Assembly (NCBI GenBank): GCA_027490815.1
Contig: JAIXXJ010000036.1
Coordinates: forward strand, 38,313 to 102,312
DNA length: 64,000 nt
Reading direction: 5' to 3'
Origin: Streptomycetaceae bacterium
GTDB taxonomy: Bacteria; Actinomycetota; Actinomycetes; Nanopelagicales; Nanopelagicaceae
In this document: positions 19,191-28,582 of the stretch, piece by piece
How positions within the stretch are numbered: position 1 is the first letter of the stretch
Layout of the letters: each line of letters opens with the position of its first letter
Translations under genes and position numbers: made by a program
The notes under the pieces: generated by a model
Told to the model about the DNA's origin: nothing
Databases searched by the model: none
What the model saw: only the letters and a program-made list of their open reading frames with translations

Positions 19191-19990
19191 GCTAATTCCT
19201 GTGCCCGATCACGAGCAGCTTTCATCGCCTTACTCACTAGTTGCTCCAAACCATCATTTGTAAATGATGCCAATGCTGCGGCTGTAGTGCCATTAGGGCT
19301 TGTCACATTTTCACGGAGAACCGCTGGAGTTTTTCCAGATTCCTCTAACATTTTTGCAGCACCTACAATTGTTTGCACAGTTAAAGTTGTCGCATCCTTT
19401 TGATTTAAACCAAGTTCTACTGCTCCCAAGATCATTGACTCCACAAAAGCAAAGAAATATGCAGGTCCAGAGCCACTTGTTGCAGTCACTGCATCTTGAA
19501 GTGACTCATCAACTTCTATGGTTCTACCAGCTGCACTTAAAAAGCCAGTTACAAAATCTCTTTGTTTAGCACTTACGTTCTGTGAACTTGAGATCGCCGA
19601 CATGCCCTCTCCCAATAAAATTGGTGAGTTTGGCATTACGCGGATAATCGGATTTGCCTTCCCAATCACATCTTCAATAAATGAAATGCGCTTTCCGGCA
19701 GCAAAGGTGACGATCAATGTCTCTGAACTAATGTGGTCTTTTGCCTCTGCTAAAACTTCCCCTAAATCCTGTGGTTTTACAACCAAAAGTAATACTTGGG
19801 CTGTTGAAACATTGTTTGCCAGATCATCTGAGTTGATTGAGTATTTTTTAGTTAACTCGTCAACGCGCTCTGTGCGCTTCTCGGAAATAGTAATTGATTT
19901 TGGATTCAAGCCATATGTTGTAAGGGCAGAGATAAGGGCCTCGCCCATTATTCCTGCACCAATGAGTCCAACCTTTGGCTTTGTCTCCAT
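19187..19990 (-). CDS. proC: pyrroline-5-carboxylate reductase ProC
   Basis: Last step of proline synthesis, NAD(P)H-dependent. The Rossmann motif is VGLIGAGIMGEALISAL at the N-terminus. VMPNSPILLGEGM and the C-terminal signature TVTATSGSGPAYFFAFVE ... SPNGTTAAAL are diagnostic. Length (267 aa) is typical. The TAGTCT -10 lies 6 nt before the ATG, divergent from the next gene. Confidence 0.96.
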   Translation of the reverse strand: METKPKVGLIGAGIMGEALISALTTYGLNPKSITISEKRTERVDELTKKYSINSDDLANNVSTAQVLLLVVKPQDLGEVLAEAKDHISSETLIVTFAAGKRISFIEDVIGKANPIIRVMPNSPILLGEGMSAISSSQNVSAKQRDFVTGFLSAAGRTIEVDESLQDAVTATSGSGPAYFFAFVESMILGAVELGLNQKDATTLTVQTIVGAAKMLEESGKTPAVLRENVTSPNGTTAAALASFTNDGLEQLVSKAMKAARDRAQELA

Positions 19991-19996
19991 GTAACA

Positions 19997-20021
19997 AGAC
20001 TACCCGTTGAGCCTGTAGGCT
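19997..20021. promoter_or_regulatory. divergent leaderless-type promoters (proC / Cys-rich protein)
   Basis: Minus strand: TAGTCT (19997-20002), 6 nt before the proC ATG. Plus strand: TAGGCT (20016-20021), 8 nt before the ATG at 20030. The whole intergenic region is 39 bp, so any -35 contacts would fall in the opposite promoter or gene. Confidence 0.5.
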
Positions 20022-20029
20022 CTGCGACT

Positions 20030-20842
20030 ATGCCAGAAGTAAAGCCAGGATTTGCGCGTGATTGGGTTGAATTTTTCGACCCTAATGATGCTGAGACAAT
20101 CTTTAAATGTGATCTAACGTGGCTTACTTCTTACTGGACATGTATTTATGGTGATGGATGCCAAGGTGTTTTTAAGAATCAACCAAATTCAGGGTGCTGT
20201 ACAGAAGGTGCCATGTATTCAGATGAGGAAGATGAAGAGCGCACACTAAAAGCTGCAACATATCTAACACCCGAGATGTGGCAGTTCTACAATGAAGCTC
20301 GGCCAAAAAAGCCCGGTGGTGCATTAAGAATTTCTGAGAAAGATGAAGATGGCGAGCGCAAAACTCGTCGCATTGAAGATGGATGTATTTTCCTTAATCG
20401 AAAAGGTTATGAAGCTGAAGGTTTCACTGGATCATTTGGCTGCGTACTTCACCATGTTGCACAGCGCGATGGAAAACACTTTGCAGATACAAAACCTGAT
20501 GTCTGTTGGCAGCTACCGCTACGCCGTAGTTTTGAAACCCGTGAATATGGTGAGCGTGAATATTCTGTAACTGTGATTGGTGAATATGAGCGTCTTGCAT
20601 GGGGCGATGGCGGCGAAGATTTTGATTGGTACTGCACAAGCAATAGTGATGCTCACGTAGGTACCGAGCCTGTGTATATCTCTAACAAATACGAACTCGA
20701 ACTTCTCATGGGTAAAGATGCTTACAACGAACTATCTCGCCTTTGCAATGCACGCATGGAACATATCCGTGAGGCATCGGCACGCTCACTGCCGCTTTTT
20801 GTGATTCAGCATCCAGCTACTTTGGCAGCCCAGAAGAAATAG
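20030..20842 (+). CDS. cysteine-rich protein, DUF3109/YkgJ-like
   Basis: A 270-aa soluble protein with a spaced cysteine pattern: FKCDLTW, WTCIYGDGCQGVF, SGCCTEGAMY, DGCIFLNRKG, FGCVLHHVAQRDGKH and PDVCWQLPLRR. The order (CC-GA, GC-FL, GC-LH, CW-LPL) resembles DUF3109 and YkgJ-type proteins thought to bind zinc or iron-sulfur clusters. The C-terminal part is charged, without further motifs. Function unknown; the family assignment comes from pattern memory. Confidence 0.6.
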   Translation: MPEVKPGFARDWVEFFDPNDAETIFKCDLTWLTSYWTCIYGDGCQGVFKNQPNSGCCTEGAMYSDEEDEERTLKAATYLTPEMWQFYNEARPKKPGGALRISEKDEDGERKTRRIEDGCIFLNRKGYEAEGFTGSFGCVLHHVAQRDGKHFADTKPDVCWQLPLRRSFETREYGEREYSVTVIGEYERLAWGDGGEDFDWYCTSNSDAHVGTEPVYISNKYELELLMGKDAYNELSRLCNARMEHIREASARSLPLFVIQHPATLAAQKK

Positions 20843-20856
20843 TCAGCCCCGTGTCA

Positions 20857-20862
20857 TAGGCT
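20857..20862 (+). promoter_or_regulatory. candidate -10 of radA
   Basis: TAGGCT stands 7 nt before the radA ATG at 20870 and only 15 nt after the stop of the preceding gene. This suggests radA-mutY has its own leaderless promoter despite the short gap. Confidence 0.5.
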
Positions 20863-20869
20863 TATCGCT

Positions 20870-22237
20870 ATGGCCAAGGTAGAAAAAGATCCGTTTCGCT
20901 GCACTGAGTGTGGTTGGACTTCCCAAAAATGGGTTGGTCGTTGTGGTGAATGCCAAGCATGGGGAGCTGTCGAAGAAATTGCAGCTCCAAAAAAACTTTC
21001 ATTGGTCCCAGGAAACGTTACTTCAAAAGCATTGCCAATTGGTGATGTTGATCTTTCTGCTGCACATGCCAGACCAACAGGTGTTTCCGAATTAGACCGA
21101 GTTCTTGGAGGTGGACTTGTTCCAGGTGCTGCAATTTTGTTGGCAGGTGAACCGGGCGTTGGTAAATCAACGCTTCTGCTCTCAGTTGCAGCGCAAAGTG
21201 CAGCAAAAGCAATTACATCGCTCTACATCAGCGGTGAAGAGTCTGCATCGCAGGTTCGCTTGCGAGCAGAGCGAATTAAAGCTGTTGATCCCAAATTGTT
21301 TATCGCCTCAGAGACAGATCTTGGGGCAGTAATTGCACACATCGATGCAGTTAAACCAGAGCTGGTCATAATCGACTCCATTCAGACAATTGGAAGTTCG
21401 ACTGCCGACGGTGCACCGGGTGGAGTGACTCAAGTTCGCGAAGTTGCAGGTGCATTGATTCGAATTTGTAAAGATCGCGACATTACATTGCTTTTAGTTG
21501 GGCATGTCACCAAAGATGGTTCTATTGCTGGACCAAGACTTTTAGAACATATCGTCGATGTAGTTCTTCAATTTGAAGGTGAACGACACTCTCGACTGCG
21601 TTTGATCCGCGCCATTAAAAACCGCTTCGGCGCATCTGATGAAGTTGGATGTTTTGATTTAAGTGATTCAGGTATTGAATCTGTACTTGATCCAACAGGT
21701 TTGTTTACTTCTCGGCACGTCGAACCAGTTCCAGGCACATGCGTCACGGTAACTCTGGAAGGCCGCAGACCTTTGTTAGCTGAGATTCAAGCACTTGTAT
21801 CTGCGGGGCGTGAAAATGACTTTGGAAATGCACGCCGAGTAGTTTCTGGATTGGATTCTGCCAGAACATCAATGACTCTTGCAGTTTTGGAACTTCGCGC
21901 GCATGTTCGAGTTGGTGGACGCGATGTGTATGCAGCAACTGTTGGTGGAATGAAAATGACAGAACCAGCTGCTGATTTGGCTCTAGCGTTAGCGGTTGCC
22001 TCTGCTGCTAAATCACTTGCCCTGCCAGCTGATCTTGTAGCAATCGGTGAAGTCGGATTGGCAGGTGAGATTAGAAAAGTAAGCGGGGTCAATCGCAGAT
22101 TACAAGAGGCCTACCGACTCGGCTTTAAGCGAGCATTAGTTCCAACTGGTTCAGATGTAAAAATTGCGGGTATGGAGATTTTTGAAGTCTCACGGTTAGA
22201 TGCTGCGCTACATCGGGTAAAAATTAACGGCGAATGA
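20870..22237 (+). CDS. radA: DNA repair protein RadA
   Basis: RecA-related helicase that processes recombination intermediates. The N-terminal C4 zinc finger is CTECGWTSQKWVGRCGEC (residues 11-28). Walker A is LAGEPGVGKSTLL near residue 93, the RadA-specific motif is IKNRFGASDEVG near residue 250, and the C-terminal Lon-like domain starts near residue 275 (ALAVASAAKSLALPADLVAIGEVGLAGEIR). At 455 aa it is full length. Its stop overlaps the mutY start (ATGA). Confidence 0.97.
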   Translation: MAKVEKDPFRCTECGWTSQKWVGRCGECQAWGAVEEIAAPKKLSLVPGNVTSKALPIGDVDLSAAHARPTGVSELDRVLGGGLVPGAAILLAGEPGVGKSTLLLSVAAQSAAKAITSLYISGEESASQVRLRAERIKAVDPKLFIASETDLGAVIAHIDAVKPELVIIDSIQTIGSSTADGAPGGVTQVREVAGALIRICKDRDITLLLVGHVTKDGSIAGPRLLEHIVDVVLQFEGERHSRLRLIRAIKNRFGASDEVGCFDLSDSGIESVLDPTGLFTSRHVEPVPGTCVTVTLEGRRPLLAEIQALVSAGRENDFGNARRVVSGLDSARTSMTLAVLELRAHVRVGGRDVYAATVGGMKMTEPAADLALALAVASAAKSLALPADLVAIGEVGLAGEIRKVSGVNRRLQEAYRLGFKRALVPTGSDVKIAGMEIFEVSRLDAALHRVKINGE

Positions 22238-23085
22238 ATTCGCTAGAAAAGCCAATAGTTTCTTGGTTTAAAAAGCATAAGCGCGATCTGCCTTGGCGCA
22301 ACACCACACCATGGGGTGTTTTAGTTAGTGAATTTATGTTGCAACAAACTCCAGTCAACCGCGTACTTCCAAAGTGGAATGAATGGATGCAGCGTTGGCC
22401 TACGCCGGCTGATCTAGCTAAGGCAACACCTGCACAGGTTATTACAGCTTGGGGACGTCTTGGCTATCCACGCAGAGCTCTGCGCTTGCATGCAACCGCG
22501 CAAATAATCTCTGAAGACTTTAACAATCAAGTTCCTGAAGATCCTAATATTCTTCAACTTTTTCCTGGAATTGGCGAGTACACCGCCGCAGCCATTGCTG
22601 CCTTTGCATTCGAAAAACGCACCCTTGTTATGGATGTAAACATTCGTCGTGTCTTAGTAAGAGCAATAGATGGACAAGAACATCCAAAACCTGCTCCAAC
22701 TTCAAAGGAGAGAAATTCACGGATGAAGTTGCTACCGGAAAAGAATGCACACCTATGGGCTGCTGCAACCATGGAACTTGGCGCAGTGATCTGCACATCA
22801 AAAAATCCAATCTGCGAAAAATGTCCAATCATTGATCAATGCCAGTGGCTAAAAAATGGTTATCCCAAAACAGAGCTTGTTAGAAAATCTCAAGATTGGC
22901 ATGGCACCGATCGCAAATGCCGTGGAACTATCGTTCAGGCATTGCGTGAGAATGAATCTCTCACTGAAAGTGCACTAAAAAAACTATGGCCTGATGTGAC
23001 ACAAGTTGAAAAGGCTCTATCGACCTTAATGAAGGATCAACTTATTGAATCAATCCCGCGCAAGCGTTACCGACTACCGCTCTAA
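22234..23085 (+). CDS. mutY: A/G-specific adenine glycosylase MutY
   Basis: Removes adenine mispaired with 8-oxoguanine. Visible features: DLPWRNTTPWGVLVSEFMLQ with the catalytic glutamate region, the helix-hairpin-helix LFPGIGEYTAAAIAAFAF followed by MDVNIRRVLVRA, and the [4Fe-4S] loop CTSKNPICEKCPIIDQC. At 283 aa it is shorter than E. coli MutY. After the cluster loop only about 75 residues remain, and they look winged-helix-like rather than a NUDIX 8-oxoG-sensing domain. Translationally coupled to radA. Confidence 0.93.
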   Translation: MNSLEKPIVSWFKKHKRDLPWRNTTPWGVLVSEFMLQQTPVNRVLPKWNEWMQRWPTPADLAKATPAQVITAWGRLGYPRRALRLHATAQIISEDFNNQVPEDPNILQLFPGIGEYTAAAIAAFAFEKRTLVMDVNIRRVLVRAIDGQEHPKPAPTSKERNSRMKLLPEKNAHLWAAATMELGAVICTSKNPICEKCPIIDQCQWLKNGYPKTELVRKSQDWHGTDRKCRGTIVQALRENESLTESALKKLWPDVTQVEKALSTLMKDQLIESIPRKRYRLPL

Positions 23086-23099
23086 CATTTAGCAGTTAA

Positions 23100-25598
23100 T
23101 TAGGCAGTTGGTGCTTCTGCTAAATCTTCAGGTGTGTCAGGCATTGCAGATTTAGGTGCACCCTTAAAGGTGAACTCGGCTTCTGCGCCTTCACCGATGA
23201 CATCAACAACAATGATTTCACCAGCTTTTAACTCACCAAACAAGATGCGCTCTGACAATGCATCCTCAATCTCGCGTTGAATTACGCGACGAAGAGGACG
23301 TGCACCTAGAAGTGGGTCATAGCCACGATCTGCCAAAAGATCTTTAGCAGCCGGTGTTAACTCAATGCCCATATCTTTGTTCTGTAAGCGATCATCAAGA
23401 TTTTTAAGCATCAGATCAACGATTTCAATAATCTGAGGCTTAGTTAACTGGTGGAAGACGATTACATCATCGATGCGGTTAAGGAACTCAGGGCGAAAGT
23501 GTGACTTAAGTTCGTCAGTTACTTTGCCCTTCATGCGCTCATAGTTTGTTAAGTCGTCTCCAGAATTAGCAAAACCAAGACCTTGTGACTTAGAGATGTC
23601 TCGGGTTCCAAGGTTTGTAGTCATGATGATGACTGTGTTTTTAAAGTCCACTGTGCGACCTTGTGCATCTGTTAAACGTCCATCTTCAAGAACCTGTAAA
23701 AGTGAGTTGAAGATATCTGGGTGAGCCTTTTCAATCTCATCAAAGAGAACTACAGAGAAAGGACGGCGACGAACTTTTTCAGTTAACTGTCCACCCTCGT
23801 CATATCCAACATACCCTGGAGGTGCTCCAAACAAGCGTGATGCCGTATGACGCTCAGAGTATTCAGACATATCAAGCTGAATCAAGGCATCCTGATCACC
23901 AAATAAGAATGAGGCAAGAGTTTTTGAAAGCTCTGTCTTACCAACACCTGAAGGACCAGCGAAGATAAATGAGCCACCTGGGCGGCGTGGATCTTTAAGA
24001 CCGGCACGTGTGCGACGAATTGCTTTTGATAAAGCCTTAATCGCTTGCTCTTGTCCAATAACTCGGTTGTGAAGCTCTGCTTCCATATTGAGAAGACGAG
24101 CAGTCTCTTCCTCGGTTAATTTAAATACGGGAATTCCAGTTGAGAGTGAAAGCACTTGAGCAATCAACTCTTCATCAACTTCAGTGACTTTATCTAAGTC
24201 AGTTGCTTTCCAATTTTTCTCAGCCTCTTGTTTTTCGATGATAAGAGTTTTTTCCTTATCGCGAAGAGTTGCAGCTAATTCAAAGTCTTGGCCATCAATA
24301 GCCGACTCTTTCTCTTTGCGTGCATTGGCAATTTTATCGTCGTATTCACGTAGCTCAGGTGGGGCGGTCATACGCTTAATACGAAGGCGTGATCCAGCCT
24401 CATCAATAAGGTCAATGGCCTTATCTGGCAAGAAGCGATCAGAAACATAGCGATCAGCCATGTTTGCAGCAGCAGCTAATGCACCATCTGTGATTGATAC
24501 GCGGTGATGGGTTTCGTATCGATCACGTAAGCCTTTAAGGATTTCAATTGTGTGAGCAACTGTTGGCTCTTTAACTTGAATTGGTTGGAAACGGCGCTCT
24601 AGGGCAGCATCTTTTTCGACGTGCTTGCGATACTCATCAAGAGTTGTTGCACCGATTGTCTGTAGTTCACCTCGTGCAAGCATTGGCTTGAGAATACTTG
24701 CAGCATCGATTGCACCCTCTGCAGCTCCTGCTCCAACCAAGGTGTGAATCTCATCGATAAACAAAATAATGTCTCCGCGAGTTTTAATCTCTTTGAGCAC
24801 TTTCTTTAGACGCTCTTCAAAGTCTCCACGGTATCGACTACCGGCAACTAGTGCGCCAAGATCAAGTGAGTACACCTGCTTGTCTTTAAGAGTTTCAGGA
24901 ACATCATTCTTAAAGATTGCTTGTGCAAGGCCTTCTACAACGGCGGTCTTACCGACTCCTGGTTCACCAATGAGAACTGGATTGTTTTTTGTACGGCGCG
25001 ATAGAACTTGCATGACGCGCTCTATTTCATTTTCGCGACCAATGACAGGATCAAGTTTTCCTTCACGGGCAGCTTGAGTTAGATTTCGCCCGAATTGATC
25101 TAGAACTAATGATGTTGATGGAGTTCCTTCTGCAGGGCCTGCCTGAACAGATTCTTTTCCTTGGTAACCAGAAAGTAATTGAATAACTTGCTGACGCACG
25201 CGATTTAAGTCGGCGCTGAGTTTTACAAGAACTTGCGCGGCAACTCCTTCACCTTCACGGATTAAACCAAGAAGAATATGTTCAGTTCCAATGTAATTGT
25301 GTCCTAACTGCAACGCTTCGCGAAGTGAAAGTTCAAGAACTTTCTTTGCGCGCGGAGTAAATGGAATGTGGCCACTTGGTGCCTGTTGTCCTTGGCCAAT
25401 AATTTCTTCTACTTGTGCTCGAACACCTTCAAGTGAGATGCCAAGTGATTCAAGAGCTTTTGATGCAACGCCTTCACCTTCGTGAATGAGACCAAGCAAG
25501 ATGTGCTCAGTGCCGATGTAATTGTGATTGAGCATGCGTGCTTCTTCTTGGGCCAAAACAACGACGCGTCGGGCTCGGTCGGTAAAGCGCTCAAACAT
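23100..25598 (-). CDS. clpC: ATP-dependent Clp protease ATPase subunit ClpC
   Basis: AAA+ unfoldase for ClpP. The N-terminal double repeat is visible as [16 protein letters not shown] and [16 protein letters not shown]. It is followed by Walker A1 ([13 protein letters not shown]), a UVR-type middle domain near residues 415-450, Walker A2 ([14 protein letters not shown]) and the C-terminal [13 protein letters not shown]. The start is set at 25598 ([13 protein letters not shown]), as in all ClpC. It has AAAGGAG 8 nt upstream, while the in-frame ATG at 25628 lies only 2 nt after the likely -10. This gives 832 aa. Confidence 0.97.
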   Translation of the reverse strand: MFERFTDRARRVVVLAQEEARMLNHNYIGTEHILLGLIHEGEGVASKALESLGISLEGVRAQVEEIIGQGQQAPSGHIPFTPRAKKVLELSLREALQLGHNYIGTEHILLGLIREGEGVAAQVLVKLSADLNRVRQQVIQLLSGYQGKESVQAGPAEGTPSTSLVLDQFGRNLTQAAREGKLDPVIGRENEIERVMQVLSRRTKNNPVLIGEPGVGKTAVVEGLAQAIFKNDVPETLKDKQVYSLDLGALVAGSRYRGDFEERLKKVLKEIKTRGDIILFIDEIHTLVGAGAAEGAIDAASILKPMLARGELQTIGATTLDEYRKHVEKDAALERRFQPIQVKEPTVAHTIEILKGLRDRYETHHRVSITDGALAAAANMADRYVSDRFLPDKAIDLIDEAGSRLRIKRMTAPPELREYDDKIANARKEKESAIDGQDFELAATLRDKEKTLIIEKQEAEKNWKATDLDKVTEVDEELIAQVLSLSTGIPVFKLTEEETARLLNMEAELHNRVIGQEQAIKALSKAIRRTRAGLKDPRRPGGSFIFAGPSGVGKTELSKTLASFLFGDQDALIQLDMSEYSERHTASRLFGAPPGYVGYDEGGQLTEKVRRRPFSVVLFDEIEKAHPDIFNSLLQVLEDGRLTDAQGRTVDFKNTVIIMTTNLGTRDISKSQGLGFANSGDDLTNYERMKGKVTDELKSHFRPEFLNRIDDVIVFHQLTKPQIIEIVDLMLKNLDDRLQNKDMGIELTPAAKDLLADRGYDPLLGARPLRRVIQREIEDALSERILFGELKAGEIIVVDVIGEGAEAEFTFKGAPKSAMPDTPEDLAEAPTA

Positions 25599-25630
25599 GG
25601 GCGGTGCTCCTTTGTATCGATCTGTCATTA

Positions 25631-25636
25631 AGCCTA
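25631..25636 (-). promoter_or_regulatory. candidate clpC -10
   Basis: TAGGCT on the minus strand, 32 nt before the clpC ATG, giving a short leader that contains the AAAGGAG ribosome-binding site. The 138 bp further upstream to the acetyltransferase stop hold an AACCCC/GGGGTT inverted repeat (25684-25704) and no other recognised element. No HAIR, CIRCE or clear ClgR box was found. Confidence 0.45.
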
Positions 25637-25773
25637 ATACCTGCAGCCACTGGCCCGCGAGGTGGATTGCTTACGACCTTTACAACCCCAAATGTGGCGG
25701 GGTTATGCCCGAAATAGGGCTAAATCTAGGGTCGATTTTTCTGTTCGAATAGCGGTTTTTTGGCTGATTTCGC

Positions 25774-26265
25774 TTACAGCTCTTTGAGCATTCGGGTGTT
25801 TCCCAGGGTATTTGGTTTCACCGATTCAAGATCTAAAAACTCTGCAACACCTGCATCATAGGAACGCAAAAGTTCGGCATAGATTTCAGGTGCAACGGGA
25901 GTTCCTTCTATCACTTGAAATCCGTGACGACCAAAAAACTCAGTTTCAAAAGTCAAACAAAAAAGACGCTTAATTCCAATTTCTTCAGCTCTGGAAATTA
26001 TCGATTCTAAAATTTGATGTCCGATTCCTTGACCTCGAAGTTTTTCATTAACAGCAACAGTGCGCACTTCGGCCAAATCTTCCCAAAGCACATGAAGTGC
26101 TCCGCAACCAACTACATCATTTCCTTCGATTGCTACTGTGAACTCTTGAACGCTCTCATAAAGAGTAACGGTCTCTTTTGTGAGCAAACGGCCTTGTGGT
26201 GAATAAGAATCAATGAGCTGCCGGATACCTTTGATGTCACTGGTATGTGCTGGGCGAATCTGCAT
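25774..26265 (-). CDS. GNAT amino-acid N-acetyltransferase (ArgA-like)
   Basis: Acetyl-CoA-dependent N-acetyltransferase. The acetyl-CoA loop is VAVNEKLRGQGIGHQIL near residue 80, followed by RLFCLTFETEFFGRHGFQVIEG. The start (MQIRPAHTSDIKGIRQLIDSY) and the late layout match the stand-alone actinobacterial N-acetylglutamate synthases (Rv2747 type) that feed arginine synthesis. This substrate is family knowledge, not proven here. It begins 3 nt after lysS. Confidence 0.8.
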   Translation of the reverse strand: MQIRPAHTSDIKGIRQLIDSYSPQGRLLTKETVTLYESVQEFTVAIEGNDVVGCGALHVLWEDLAEVRTVAVNEKLRGQGIGHQILESIISRAEEIGIKRLFCLTFETEFFGRHGFQVIEGTPVAPEIYAELLRSYDAGVAEFLDLESVKPNTLGNTRMLKEL

Positions 26266-26268
26266 TAC

Positions 26269-27795
26269 TTAATCCATTTCCGGCTTTACAAGTGGGAACA
26301 AAATTGTTTCGCGAATTCCTAGTCCAGTAAGTGCCATGAGTAATCGATCAACACCCATGCCCATTCCACCGGTCGGTGGCATTGCAAACTCCAATGCACG
26401 TAAGAAATCTTCATCAACCTGCATTGCCTCTAAATCTCCCTTAGAACCAAGTGTTGCTTGCTCAACCAAACGATCACGCTGCACAACTGGGTCAATAAGC
26501 TCGGAGTAACCAGTTGCTAACTCAAAACCATCTATATACAGATCCCACTTCTCAGAAACACCTGGATGTTCACGGTGGGCACGAACTAGCGGTGAAGTAT
26601 CCAATGGAAAGCCCATGACAAAAGTAGGTTCAATGAGTTGATCTTTGGCAACATGTTCAAAAATTTCTTCAGCTAATTTCCCTGTGATCCACTTAGGATC
26701 GATCTTCATCCCAAGTTTTTCAGCAATTTTCTTAAGCTCGGCTATTGGCGTTAACGCTGTAACCGTTTCGCCAACTCCCTTTGAAATGGCATCGTATAAC
26801 GAAATTTGTTTCCACTGCCCACCCAAATTTGCCTGTCTTCCACCATGATGGGTTACAACGTGTGAACCTGCAATTGCCATCGCTGCATTTTGAACAAGGT
26901 TGCGAGTTAAATCCGCCATAGAGATCCAGTCTCCGTAAGCCATATAACTTTCGATCATCGCAAACTCAGGCGAGTGTGAAGAATCTGCTCCTTCATTGCG
27001 AAAGTTACGGTTAATTTCAAATACGCGTTCGATTCCACCTACAACACATCGCTTGAGAAAAAGCTCTGGAGCGATTCGAAGGTAGAGATCCATATCGTAA
27101 GCATTTGAATGAGACTTAAATGGACGCGCAGCAGCACCACCATGCATTACCTGAAGCATGGGAGTTTCAACTTCTACAAATTTTTCTTTTTCAAAAGTAT
27201 CACGCAAGGATTTCATGACCGTTGGACGTAATCGTGCGTTACTTCGTGCCTCTGGTCGAACAATTAAATCTACATAACGCATGCGAACGCGAGTCTCTTC
27301 TGACATCGGTTTGTGATCATTTGGTAAAGGTCGAAGCGACTTTGAGGCCAAAGTCCAAGAGTTAGCCAGTACGGAGAGTTCACCGCGCTTTGAAGTAATA
27401 ATTTCACCCGTTATTGAAACTATGTCACCCAAGTCAATATCAGACTTCCAAGATTCAAGTGCATCTTGGCCAACTTTATCTAGTGACAACATCGCCTGAA
27501 GTTCAGTGCCATCACCTTCACGTAATGTTGCAAAACAAAGTTTGCCTGTATCGCGCTTAAATATGATTCTTCCAGTTAAAGATTCGATATCCCCTGTTGC
27601 TACATCAATCTCAAGACCAACATATTTTTCGCGTATCTCTCCAAGGGATTTTGTACGAGGCACTGAAACTGGATATGGCTCAACATCTCGGGCAATTAGG
27701 GCAGCACGCTTTTCTCGGCGAATTCGAAGCTGCTCAGGTAAATCTTCTTCAGTGCCTGTATTTGAAGCAGAACCAGTTGAATTGTCAGTGCTCAT
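26269..27795 (-). CDS. lysS: lysyl-tRNA synthetase, class II
   Basis: Charges tRNA-Lys. The N-terminal OB-fold anticodon domain (TGRIIFKRDTGKLCFATLREGDG) is followed by the class II core: motif 1 around LIVRPEARSNARLRPTVM, motif 2 FRNEGADSSHSPEFAM and motif 3 GGMGMGVDRLLMALTG. Length (508 aa) is normal. A TAGACT hexamer 9 nt before the ATG suggests it starts its own message, which would also carry the acetyltransferase gene. Confidence 0.97.
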   Translation of the reverse strand: MSTDNSTGSASNTGTEEDLPEQLRIRREKRAALIARDVEPYPVSVPRTKSLGEIREKYVGLEIDVATGDIESLTGRIIFKRDTGKLCFATLREGDGTELQAMLSLDKVGQDALESWKSDIDLGDIVSITGEIITSKRGELSVLANSWTLASKSLRPLPNDHKPMSEETRVRMRYVDLIVRPEARSNARLRPTVMKSLRDTFEKEKFVEVETPMLQVMHGGAAARPFKSHSNAYDMDLYLRIAPELFLKRCVVGGIERVFEINRNFRNEGADSSHSPEFAMIESYMAYGDWISMADLTRNLVQNAAMAIAGSHVVTHHGGRQANLGGQWKQISLYDAISKGVGETVTALTPIAELKKIAEKLGMKIDPKWITGKLAEEIFEHVAKDQLIEPTFVMGFPLDTSPLVRAHREHPGVSEKWDLYIDGFELATGYSELIDPVVQRDRLVEQATLGSKGDLEAMQVDEDFLRALEFAMPPTGGMGMGVDRLLMALTGLGIRETILFPLVKPEMD

Positions 27796-27804
27796 AGGTT
27801 GGCA

Positions 27805-27810
27805 AGTCTA
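27805..27810 (-). promoter_or_regulatory. candidate -10 of lysS
   Basis: TAGACT on the minus strand, 9 nt before the lysS ATG, in the 20-nt gap after coaX. Fits the TANNNT leaderless pattern. Confidence 0.4.
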
Positions 27811-27815
27811 CCTAC

Positions 27816-28580
27816 TCAAGCATTTCGCTCATGAATTAGACGAAGTCCAATTAACGTTAAGTCGGGCTCGTAATGCTCAATTGTTTCTGAAACGCCCACA
27901 ATTAAGGGTGCCAGCCCACCTGTGGCAATAACTATTGGCTTTTTAGAATATGAATCAGCAAGTTCTGCGGTTATTCGATCCACCAATCCATCAACTTGGC
28001 CAGCAAATCCAAAAATTGTCCCGGACTGAAGGGCTTCAACAGTATTTTTCCCAATTACATTTTTTGGTTTTAACAATTCGATTTTTCGAAGTTGTGCCGC
28101 GCGTGCTGCAAGTGCATCGACAGAGATCTCAATTCCTGGAGCAAGGGCACCGCCTAAAAACTCACCTTTTGGTGAAACAACATCTAAGTTTGTTGAGGTG
28201 CCAAAATCGACAACGATTGCTGGTCCCCCAAAAATTGTATGAGCAGCTAAAGTATTTACGATTCGATCAGCACCAATTTCTTTTGGATTATCAACAAGAA
28301 GTGGAACACCAGTTTTGGTTCCCGGTTCCACAATAGTTACAGGAACTCCTTCAAAGTAATCAGCAATCATCGTTCGAAGTTCACGTAAGGTCGCCGGAAC
28401 TGTAGAACAAATTGATAGGCCAGTTAAACTGTAATCCTCAACTAGGGCGCGAAACTGCAGCCAAAGTTCATCTGCGGTGCTGCGAGGATCAGTCTTTACT
28501 CGCCATGAACGAATCAACTCTTTGTCATCAAAAATACCAAGAACGGTATTTGTGTTACCGACATCAACAGTCAACAGCAT
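27816..28580 (-). CDS. coaX: type III pantothenate kinase CoaX
   Basis: Phosphorylates pantothenate, the first step to coenzyme A. ASKHA-fold signatures are LLTVDVGNTNTVLGIFDD at the N-terminus, GADRIVNTLAAH, VVDFGTSTNLDVV and IATGGLAPLI. Length (254 aa) is typical. It follows panC after 2 nt; the usual panD between these genes in other Actinobacteria is absent. Confidence 0.96.
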   Translation of the reverse strand: MLLTVDVGNTNTVLGIFDDKELIRSWRVKTDPRSTADELWLQFRALVEDYSLTGLSICSTVPATLRELRTMIADYFEGVPVTIVEPGTKTGVPLLVDNPKEIGADRIVNTLAAHTIFGGPAIVVDFGTSTNLDVVSPKGEFLGGALAPGIEISVDALAARAAQLRKIELLKPKNVIGKNTVEALQSGTIFGFAGQVDGLVDRITAELADSYSKKPIVIATGGLAPLIVGVSETIEHYEPDLTLIGLRLIHERNA

Positions 28581-28582
28581 CT

